In this document: one piece after another, positions 7,229 through 14,797 of the stretch
Position numbering within the stretch: position 1 is the stretch's first letter
Layout of the letters: each line of letters opens with the position of its first letter
NCBI GenBank assembly: GCA_964550635.1
Contig: CAZJZV010000016.1
Location: forward strand, 1 to 33,769
Length of the DNA stretch: 33,769 nucleotides
Source of the DNA: RGIG4097 sp964550635
Lineage (GTDB): Bacteria; Bacillota; Clostridia; Christensenellales; CAG-917
Direction of reading: 5' to 3'
Position numbers and translations under genes: made by a program
Notes under the pieces: model-generated
Databases searched by the model: none
What the model was told of the DNA's origin: nothing
What the model saw: only the letters and a program-made list of their open reading frames with translations

Positions 7229-8008
7229 TTATTTTGCAAGGTATCTTTCAAGTTTTTTCTTTTCGAGTGCGAGATACGCCCATTTCACAGGGGGGCAGAT
7301 TGCCATAAGCACTTCGGACATGACGAAGAGTTTGGACGGATTGACGTACTTCTTGCCTTTCTCGATGCCTTTGACCATGCATTTTGCGACGTGTGCGGGT
7401 TTTTGGACGGGGAAAGGACGTTCGGTGATCGTTCTGCCACTGCCTTCCGCCGCTTTCTTGAAGAAACCGGTGTCGGTTGCGATAGGATAAAGGCAGGTGA
7501 GTTGCACGTTCTTTGCCTTTTCGTAGCGGATACCTTCTTGGAAACCTTGCATTGCGAACTTGCTTGCGCTATAGAGTGCGTATCCGGGCATAGCCATCTT
7601 GCCGATTGCGGAGACGGTGATTGCGAAGATACCCTTGTTTTGACCGATATATTGGATGTATTTTTCGTAAGCGTAGATGGGAGAGAAAACGTTGACTGCG
7701 AAGATTTTTTCGGTGCGTTCCCAGTTGACGTAGTCCACTTTTTCGTAGTAGGGGAAGCCTGCGTTTGCGTAGAAGATATCAATTGCGCCGAGTTTTTCGA
7801 GAGCGGTCGCGAAGATATTGTCAACGCCTTCCTTGGTGGAAACGTCGCATTGCATCACGATGACTTTATTTTGGTCGAAAGAGCCAAGGTTGTTGACGTT
7901 GATATCGACTGCGAGAATTTTGTTATCCCCTTGGACGAGGAACTTCAAGGTTTCGAGACCGATACCGCTATTTGCGCCGGTGAGTACGATTTTTTTGCCG
8001 CTAATCAT
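7229..8008 (-). CDS. SDR family NAD(P)-dependent oxidoreductase
   Basis: A 259-residue classical short-chain dehydrogenase/reductase. It has the cofactor motif TGANSGIG at 10-17, an NAG motif at 82-84, the catalytic Ser133 and the Y146-SAS-K150 pair. Asp35 after strand 2 (LAVDIN) suggests NAD(H) preference by family rules (inference). These enzymes oxidise or reduce alcohols and ketones, and the substrate cannot be told. The C-terminus has a moderately hydrophobic stretch (residues 228-247) that could associate with the membrane. CGGAG lies about 8 bases before the ATG. It is downstream of coaE, separated by that gene's terminator, and probably has its own promoter (8075-8047). Confidence 0.94.
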   Translation of the reverse strand: MISGKKIVLTGANSGIGLETLKFLVQGDNKILAVDINVNNLGSFDQNKVIVMQCDVSTKEGVDNIFATALEKLGAIDIFYANAGFPYYEKVDYVNWERTEKIFAVNVFSPIYAYEKYIQYIGQNKGIFAITVSAIGKMAMPGYALYSASKFAMQGFQEGIRYEKAKNVQLTCLYPIATDTGFFKKAAEGSGRTITERPFPVQKPAHVAKCMVKGIEKGKKYVNPSKLFVMSEVLMAICPPVKWAYLALEKKKLERYLAK

Positions 8009-8046
8009 AATAATCTCCGTAAGTTTATTTATTATTTATTTGTTTA

Positions 8047-8075
8047 AGTATAATCCATATGCTAGAAAAAAACAA
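8047..8075 (-). promoter_or_regulatory. Probable promoter of the SDR gene
   Basis: TTGTTT (8075-8070), 17 bp and TATACT (8052-8047) on the minus strand. The -35 shares bases with the T-run of the coaE terminator, so termination and re-initiation are packed together. Confidence 0.4.
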
Positions 8076-8090
8076 GTTATTTCTTGTTTT
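8066..8090 (-). terminator. Terminator at the end of coaE
   Basis: On the minus strand AAAACAAG, AAATAA, CTTGTTTT followed by more T's. The hairpin starts inside the last codons of coaE and its loop contains the TAA stop. Confidence 0.6.
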
Positions 8091-8625
8091 CGAGCATACG
8101 CCTTGCATTTTCTTCGAGTTCAAGGATAGTGCCGTCGTTGTCGATGACGGCGGTTGCGACCTTTTCGAGTTCGCTTATAGGCACCTGTACCGCGATGATT
8201 TTTCTTGCTCTATCCCTATCCACTCCCCTTTTTTCGAGCCTATAAAGGCGGGTGGATAGCGAACAACGGACGAGAATGATTTCGTCGAACAAGTCGATGA
8301 CGCCGCTTTCAAGAGCAAGAGGCAACTCCACGACCGCGTCACCGCACGCGCGTATACGTTTGGCAATTTCAGGGTGTGCGATTGCGTTGAGTTCGAGTCT
8401 TGCGCTATCGTCCGAAAACACAAGTGCGGACAGTGCGGATTTATCCACTTTTCCGTCTTTCACGACGGTGGGAAAAACTTCTTTCAGTTTTTGCACGTAG
8501 TCGGGGGAAGAGAGCAGTTCCGTATTTACTTCATCCGCGGATAGCGTGGAAAAACCAAGCGATTTCGCAACCGCAAGCACTTCGCTTTTCCCCGATCCTA
8601 TTCCGCCGACTATTGCGATTTTCAT
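8077..8625 (-). CDS. coaE: Dephospho-CoA kinase
   Basis: A 182-residue P-loop kinase that phosphorylates the 3'-hydroxyl of dephospho-CoA, the last step of coenzyme A synthesis, in the cytoplasm. The protein begins MKIAIVGGIGSGKS, with the Walker A loop at 7-14. LSADEV near 29 corresponds to the substrate-binding Asp region, and VVELPLALESG resembles the usual 'xDxPLLFE' segment but lacks its Asp. C-terminal R-x3-Q-type helices complete the family pattern. The ATG is chosen at 8625 because it overlaps the polA stop as ATGA and starts exactly at the family N-terminus; an earlier in-frame codon at 8640 lies inside polA. The polA-coaE pairing is common in Bacillota. Confidence 0.95.
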   Translation of the reverse strand: MKIAIVGGIGSGKSEVLAVAKSLGFSTLSADEVNTELLSSPDYVQKLKEVFPTVVKDGKVDKSALSALVFSDDSARLELNAIAHPEIAKRIRACGDAVVELPLALESGVIDLFDEIILVRCSLSTRLYRLEKRGVDRDRARKIIAVQVPISELEKVATAVIDNDGTILELEENARRMLENKK

Positions 8626-11129
8626 TTCAAGTCGCTCCACTTTTTGCCCTCGACCGCTTCTGCGATAAGGGGTACGCGCAAGGAAACGGCATTCTCCATT
8701 TCCTCTTGCAGAATTTTTTTGACTTCGTCTTTTTCGTCGGGGGCGGCGTCTACGATGAGTTCGTCGTGGACTTGAAGAATCATCTTCGACTTCATACCTT
8801 CCAACCGTTTTTCGACTCTGATCATCGCGAGTTTGATGATGTCTGCCGCCGAGCCTTGCAAGGGTGTATTTTTCGCCATACGCTCCGCCGCAGAGCGCAC
8901 GAGATAGTTGGACGCGTTGATGTCCGACAGGTTTCTTCTGCGACCGAGAAGGGTAACCGCATAGCCGTGTTCTTTTGCAAACGCGACGTTTGAGTCGAGA
9001 TACTCTTTGACGGTGGGATAGGTCTCGAAATATCTTTCGATAAACTCTCTTGCCTTATATTTCGGAATGTCGAGATTTTCCGCAAGCCCGAAGTCGCTCA
9101 TGCCGTAGATGATGCCGAAATTGACCGCCTTTGCGTCCCGTCTTTGAGCGGGGGTGATTTCGTCTTGCGGTATGCCGAGAATTTGAGATGCGGTCATAGC
9201 GTGAATATCGTCCGCGCGGTTGTACGCCTCAATCAGTTTTTCGTCCCCGCTGAAATGTGCGAGCAAACGAAGTTCGATTTGACTGTAGTCCGCGGAAATC
9301 AAAACGTTGTCCCCGCTTGCGACGAAAGCGCTCTTGACGTCCTTCGACTCTTCGCTACGGACGGGAATATTTTGCAAATTGGGATTGGTGCTTGAAAGCC
9401 TACCGGTCGTAGTGATGCACTGATTGAATTCGGTATGGATTTTTCCCCTGCTCACGAGCGGTTGCAAACCGACGACGTAAGTGGACAAAAGTTTGTTATA
9501 TCTTCTCCATTCAAGGATAAGTGGGATGACGGGATGCTCTTCGACGAGTCCCGACAAAACTTCTTCCCCGACGGAGTAACCGGTCTTTGTTTTCTTGCCG
9601 TGTTTCAGACCGAGTTTTTCAAAGAGTACTTCGCCTAGTTGCTTCGGCGACGCTACGTTAAACTCAAACCCGACCGCAGAGTATATGCGTTTCGTCAGGT
9701 CGTCGACTATGTCCGTATACTTGACTTTGAGAGCGTCGAGTCGTTCGGACTCAACCGAAAAACCTCTCTCTTCCATTTTGCCGAGAACGACCGAAAGCGG
9801 TTGTTCAACGTCGTAAAAGAGATGATCAAGTCCAGATTCTGCGATTTGCGCTTTGAGTTCGTCCGCATAGAAATATAGTTCCGCCGCACCGATTTCAAGT
9901 CCTTCCGCGCCGAGCACGGCGTCGATTGATTTGATTGGTGCGCTTTGTCTGACAAGGTGAGTCGCAATCATCACGTCGAAAAAGTCCTTGCCTTCCAAGC
10001 CGTAATTTTTGCGTAGCGACTTGGAATCGTAGCAAACGAGAGTCTTTGTTTTGACGAGATTTTTGACTTCTTCGAGTGCACTGTCAAAGGTCATATCCGC
10101 GAACAAATCTTCTCCGCAGGACACGACGTATTCCACTTCTCCGTCAACCGAAAAGGTGATTTTGTCACCGATTAGGACGGCGACTTTCTCCCCCGTCATC
10201 TTCTCTTTTATGCCGTCAAGGGAAGTGATTTCTTCTTTGACGGTTTCGTGATTTCGCACGGGTGCGCTCGTTTCTCCTTCTTCAAACTGCATGGACGACA
10301 CGAGAGAATTGAGTTCGAGTTCTTGGAGCATAGTCTTGACTTCTGCGGGGAATACCGCGGTGAAAGCCATATCGTCAAGGGTGCATTCAACGGGCACTTC
10401 GCGGTCGATTGTCGCAAGGATGCGCGAAAGGAGTGCGACGTCCTTTCCGTTTCTGACGGACTCACCGAGTTTGCCGGGGATTTCGTCCGCGTGCGCAAGC
10501 ACTTCGTCAAGACTGCCGTATTTGTCGAGCAAGTCTTTTGCGGTCTTTTCGCCGACACCCTTAATGCCGGGGATATTGTCCGACGGATCCCCGCGGAGCG
10601 CCTTATAATCGATGAATTTTTCCACGGTGAAACCGTCTGCAAGCAGACTTTCCGGGGTGACTTCGACTATGTCCGTAACCCCTTTTCTCGTCCAGAAAAT
10701 ACGAGTTGTGTCGCCGACTAGTTGGAAACTATCCCTGTCCCCGGTGACGATGACGGTATCGACGTCGAAACGCTTTGAGAGAGTGCCGAGAATGTCGTCC
10801 GCCTCGTAGCCTTCCAAACTCACGACCTTGAAACGCATAGCGGTCAAAAGTTCTTTGAGCGGTTCGACCTGCATAGCGAGTTCGACGTCCATAGGTTTTC
10901 TCGTAGCCTTATATCCGTCGAACATTTTGTGTCTAAACGTGGGTGCTTTCAAGTCGAAAGCGACTGCGATATGGGTAGGTTTTTGTTCTTTTACGAGTTT
11001 TGAGACTAGGCGTAAGAAACCGAAAATCGCGCCCGTATACATACCCTTTGAGGTTTTGAGACCGGGAAGGGCGTGATAGGCGCGATGTAGCAAACTATTG
11101 CCGTCTATTAAAATTATTTTGTCAGACAT
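8622..11129 (-). CDS. polA: DNA polymerase I
   Basis: An 835-residue polymerase for Okazaki fragment processing and repair. The N-terminal 5'-3' nuclease has the metal-binding acidic residues D9 (LIDGNS), E109-A-D111-D112 and D131-R-D133. The central 3'-5' exonuclease-like domain lacks the DxE and other catalytic acids (it reads VLIGDKITFS), so proofreading should be absent, as in many Bacillota. Polymerase motifs are intact: motif A DYSQIELR at 614, motif B RRDAKAVNFGIIYG at 663-676 (K667, Y675) and motif C H788-D-E. The start codon shares one base with the stop of the upstream patatin gene (TAATG), and its stop overlaps coaE, so three genes are translationally linked. Confidence 0.98.
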   Translation of the reverse strand: MSDKIILIDGNSLLHRAYHALPGLKTSKGMYTGAIFGFLRLVSKLVKEQKPTHIAVAFDLKAPTFRHKMFDGYKATRKPMDVELAMQVEPLKELLTAMRFKVVSLEGYEADDILGTLSKRFDVDTVIVTGDRDSFQLVGDTTRIFWTRKGVTDIVEVTPESLLADGFTVEKFIDYKALRGDPSDNIPGIKGVGEKTAKDLLDKYGSLDEVLAHADEIPGKLGESVRNGKDVALLSRILATIDREVPVECTLDDMAFTAVFPAEVKTMLQELELNSLVSSMQFEEGETSAPVRNHETVKEEITSLDGIKEKMTGEKVAVLIGDKITFSVDGEVEYVVSCGEDLFADMTFDSALEEVKNLVKTKTLVCYDSKSLRKNYGLEGKDFFDVMIATHLVRQSAPIKSIDAVLGAEGLEIGAAELYFYADELKAQIAESGLDHLFYDVEQPLSVVLGKMEERGFSVESERLDALKVKYTDIVDDLTKRIYSAVGFEFNVASPKQLGEVLFEKLGLKHGKKTKTGYSVGEEVLSGLVEEHPVIPLILEWRRYNKLLSTYVVGLQPLVSRGKIHTEFNQCITTTGRLSSTNPNLQNIPVRSEESKDVKSAFVASGDNVLISADYSQIELRLLAHFSGDEKLIEAYNRADDIHAMTASQILGIPQDEITPAQRRDAKAVNFGIIYGMSDFGLAENLDIPKYKAREFIERYFETYPTVKEYLDSNVAFAKEHGYAVTLLGRRRNLSDINASNYLVRSAAERMAKNTPLQGSAADIIKLAMIRVEKRLEGMKSKMILQVHDELIVDAAPDEKDEVKKILQEEMENAVSLRVPLIAEAVEGKKWSDLK

Positions 11130-11941
11130 TATTCGTTGTAGGGCAAAATCAATCCGGCGTCGAGCAAACGCATAGCGTCGTCGTAGCCTTGTTTACGCAT
11201 TTTGCCGAATTTCTCCTCATTGAACGCCATGGCAAGACCGAGGTCACTGCGTGGCATGATATAAGTAATATCCAAATCATCTCTTTCGATACTGCGTTTA
11301 GGGGGTTTGGATTCGACGTTTGTGCGGATGACGACGAGTTTCTTATACCCTTGACGAGCGAGAAGATTGATGGGCATATTGTCATAGACGCCGCCGTCGA
11401 TATATTTCACGCCGTCTATGACTTTGGGCGGGAAAATCGGGAATGATGCGGATGCTATGACGAAATCGACGAGTTGACCTTCGGGGATTTCTTCCTTCAT
11501 CAATTCGACGGGTTTCATATTGGTTATATCGTAAGTGACAAGGCCGAAGTCGAGTTTGGAATTTCTGACCTTTTTCTCATCCAAACGCTCGTAGAGCCAC
11601 TTTTCGCTCTTGATATAAGAGTCCTTGATGACTTCGCGAAGGTTGGTGAGTTTTTTGCCAGCGTAGGACATCATATCGAGGTCGAAGTCCTTGTTTCTAT
11701 ACTTGCAAATCCAATCGGTATCGATATCGAACACGGTGCTGAAAGTGACTTCGTCCCAAAGCTTGGACATTTTTTCCACGCCCTCGGACACGAGAACAGC
11801 CCCGTTGACCGCACCGATAGAAGTGCCTGCAACGCCGTCGAAAACGACGCCTGCTTCATAGAGCGCCGCGATTGCGCCCATCTGATAGACGCCCTTTGCT
11901 CCGCCTCCTTCAAGTATCAAACCGAGTTTTTCTCTTTGCAT
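11129..11941 (-). CDS. Patatin-like phospholipase
   Basis: A 270-residue Ser-Asp dyad lipid acyl hydrolase. It shows the oxyanion-hole motif GGGAKG at 12-17, the nucleophile elbow G-T-S41-I-G, and the catalytic Asp182 in DGGVYDN. Bacterial patatins of this size cleave membrane phospholipids or lysophospholipids. No signal peptide is visible, so it is probably cytoplasmic and acts at the inner leaflet. The ATG at 11941 has AGGAG nine bases upstream; a GTG eight codons earlier would place that ribosome site inside the gene and is rejected. It is coupled to polA by a 1-base overlap, an uncommon partner, and follows the surface-protein paralogs by 65 bases with no obvious terminator. Confidence 0.92.
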   Translation of the reverse strand: MQREKLGLILEGGGAKGVYQMGAIAALYEAGVVFDGVAGTSIGAVNGAVLVSEGVEKMSKLWDEVTFSTVFDIDTDWICKYRNKDFDLDMMSYAGKKLTNLREVIKDSYIKSEKWLYERLDEKKVRNSKLDFGLVTYDITNMKPVELMKEEIPEGQLVDFVIASASFPIFPPKVIDGVKYIDGGVYDNMPINLLARQGYKKLVVIRTNVESKPPKRSIERDDLDITYIMPRSDLGLAMAFNEEKFGKMRKQGYDDAMRLLDAGLILPYNE

Positions 11942-12006
11942 AAAATTTGCTCCTATATAACGCACGCAAGGTTTTACGTGCTTATTTTGTGGTGATAAAC
12001 CGCCTT

Positions 12007-14603
12007 TTAGTAATTTCCGTGCAATCTTGCGATGAGTTTGTTATTGATGACGTAAGTCTTTTCGGGAAGAATATCTTCAACGGTATTCTTGTAGGTGAAA
12101 AGGTACACGGGGTTTGCGAGCAAGTTCTCGAATCCGTCCAAAATTTCGCTCGTGACGTAGGTTATTCTTTCGTCTTCGAATTCCCATTCAAGATAGGTCG
12201 GGTATTTCACACCGTTGCTCATAAAACCGATCAAGAACCATTGTTTGCGGTTGTAGTTCAAACGATATTGTTCGATATTCTTGTCGAGAAGTTTGTCGCG
12301 AAGAACAGCGTTGATACCTTGCGTGAGAGCGACTTCCGTGCTACCCGAACCGAGAACGTCGGCGGGGAGCAGGTTCATGGAATCGATGCTCTGCCAGTTG
12401 TAGATGTCAAGGAAGCCTTCTTGTTTGAAGAAAGTATTTCTGCCTTGGGCGAAAAGTTCTGCGCGTTTTTCGGGGTTGTCGGGCAAGAAACTCTTGTATT
12501 CCAAACTCAAACTCATACCCGTAAGGTTGGACATAACGATATTTCTCGTAGTGAGTTTGGTATATCCGACTGTGACGTTGTCCCCGTCCTCCCACGCTTG
12601 TGTCGGCGTAAAAATACCGGTTCCCCTTGCATTGCGGAAGATACAGCCTTCTGCGGTGTTTTCGGCGGTGAAAATTTTGTAGAGATTGTGTGCGTTTTCG
12701 AAGATACAATATTCCGCTCTCGTATTTTCAAGGAATGCGTATTTGCCATCCACGTAATCGCCGTGACTGTGCCCTGTCAAACCGAACATAATGCAAGTGC
12801 CTTGCAAGCCTTCCGTATCGTCGGCGGTGATAATATCTTGTGCAGTTCTGTTTGCGCGGAAAATGCCGTTTGACACGAACGAATTGCTTTCGTTGCAAAT
12901 AATGAGTGCGGCATCCGTATTTGTAAGTTGTCCTTGCGCCGCGGAGAGCATGAAGCCGTTGCCGTAGTAACCGCGAGAGTTTTGCACGACGGGATCGTAG
13001 GTGAAGATAGACGGATCGATCTCGATATCATCAGACACGCAAACGTTGAGTTTGTCGCCGGTGCCCGCCATCAAGGTTGCGAAATCGCTTGCTTCGACGC
13101 CGTTCACGACTTTGATGTCAACGGTATCGGTGGAGAGTTCGCGATTTGCAAACTTCGGATATTTCGCACTGACTTTGATAGTGAGAGCGGTTTTTTCGGT
13201 CACCTTGTCGCTGTTGAAGTAAAGGCGATTGCTCACGAAATACGCTTTGTCCGTCGTCTCGCCATTTTCGTAAACGTTGAAGTTGAAAGCGTCGTAGAAT
13301 CCCTTTTGATCGGTCGCGGGGGGTACGGGAAGAAGAATCGCGACGTCGATATAGTTTGCGACGAGGTCGTGATTCACCGCGATATTCTTATATTTCAAAG
13401 TGGGAATCACGTATTCGAGCGCGAGACCTGCTTTTGAAAATTCCTTTTTGGTGTCGTCGATGATGACGGAAGCAACGGTGCTTCTGACGTTGATAGTGAT
13501 TTCGTCGCTAAACGCGCCGACGGTTACGGTGACTTTTACAAGTCCTTCGTTCAAAGCGGAAAGGACGCCGCTACTATCCACGGTTGCGACTCTGTCGTTA
13601 TCGACCGTCCAATTTGCGACGATTTCATCCGACTTGAAAGCACTCTTCCAAACCGCTTGAAGTGCGAGNNNNNNNNNNNNNNNNNNNNNNNNNNNNNNNN
13701 NNNNNNNNNNNNNNNNNNNNNNNNNNNNNNNNNNNNNNNNNNNNNNNNNNNNNNNNNNNNNNNNNNNNTCGTGCAGTTGACCGTATTGATGATTTCGCTT
13801 GCATTCACACCGAATGCAGAGAGCGCAAGACGTCTTTCGTGAGTGGACACGTCAGCGCCGAGCAAAGTCACGTTTTTCGCGACGGTGATTTCATAAGGTG
13901 CGCTTTCGATATATTCGCTTTCGGAAGTATAAACACGTGCAGTGACTGTTGCACTACCCTCTTTGAGAGCGTTGACCGCGCCGTTTGCGTCAACCGTCAA
14001 AACGTTTTCATCGGATGAAATCCATTCAGTCTTTTGGGTGATAGCGTCCGCGGGAGTCAATTCGACGGAGAGCAAAACGTTTTCGTTTTCTTTCAGGTTA
14101 TTCGCGCCGTTGATTGCGACCGCGCTGAGTTTGCCGTCATTGACGATGACTGCGCAATATGCGGACTTTTCACCGACACGGCATTCCAGTCTGAAACTGC
14201 AATTTGCGTTTGCCCTGAATTTACCGCTATTGTTGCTATCGACGTAGTTGCCTTCGTCATCCGCCATAAAAGCAACTCTATGGTTTTTCGCGCTTTCCTC
14301 ACCGTAGAGATTGACGTAGTCTTGATAGTAAGACTTATATTCTTCATCGTAGCAGGAGACGTCCCCCGAGATACTCCATTCTCTCGTCGTATTGGTGGCT
14401 CTTTCGGGCAAGACGGAAGTGGTCAGGTAGTCGTTTATATCGTAGATATCCTGACCGATTAAGACGGAAACGCTATTCGTGCTGATGACGACCTCTTCGA
14501 CGCCGATATGCATATTAGCGGACACGACGACGGACACGAGGGACACGACCAGCATGATGATAACGGGTATAATGATTAAGATTCCTATGGTTACTTTTTT
14601 CAT
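12007..14603 (-). CDS. Large membrane-anchored Big_2 surface protein, paralog A (interrupted by assembly gap)
   Basis: One gene broken by the N run at 13669-13768. The part before the gap (from 14603) and the part after (to 12007) are in different apparent frames only because the gap length is wrong; inserting 167 bases, as in paralog C, gives one frame of about 887 residues. The N-terminus MKKVTIGILIIIPVIIMLVVSLVSVVVSA is a membrane anchor or uncleaved signal. Ig-like Big_2 repeats follow (ENVLTVDANGAVNALKEG; ATVDSSGVLSALNEG), then a beta-helix-like region rich in N and I, a GFLDIYNWQ motif and the tail NNKLIARLHGNY. GGAG precedes the ATG. There is no LPXTG motif. The function is unknown; it is the last of three tandem paralogs. 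Confidence 0.85.
13669..13768. other. Assembly gap (100 N)
   Basis: Exactly 100 N's, a standard placeholder for a scaffold gap. The flanks (13619-13668 and the 55 bases after 13768) are identical to paralog C at 19149-19198 and from 19366, which explains the assembly break. Paralog C has 167 bases between the same flanks. Confidence 0.97.
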
Positions 14604-14797
14604 ATATCTCCGTGTGTGGCGCGCGAGATGCGCCACCAAAGTTGAATCTTGTGAATCGCAAGGGCAAAAACTCTTATTGCGAGTGTTTTTTTGACGACGA
14701 GGGCGATTTGCGCTCGCCGTCAAAGTTGCTATTTGGTTTGTTTCAATTTGCTATTCTCGGTTTTTATCCGCACGTTTTGAGCGGATAAACCGCTTTT
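14604..14797 (-). other. Intercistronic leader with several hairpins between paralogs B and A
   Basis: Going along the minus strand after the stop of B: a 9-bp stem TTTATCCGC / GCGGATAAA (14789-14763), a 9-bp stem GACGGCGAG / CTCGTCGTC (14721-14693) with one G-U pair, and a 7-bp stem GTGGCGC / GCGCCAC (14636-14616) next to the ribosome site of A. None is followed by a U-run on the transcribed strand, so they look like processing or translation-control structures and not terminators. Confidence 0.5.

Noticed and set aside
13551..13668. Apparent frameshift making paralog A look like two genes or a pseudogene
   Set aside because: The frame is restored by the 167-base gap length predicted from paralog C, so it is an assembly artefact.
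14763..14789. Terminator after paralog B
   Set aside because: The 9-bp hairpin is perfect but is followed by AAACCGAG and not a U-run on the transcribed strand, so read-through to paralog A is likely.
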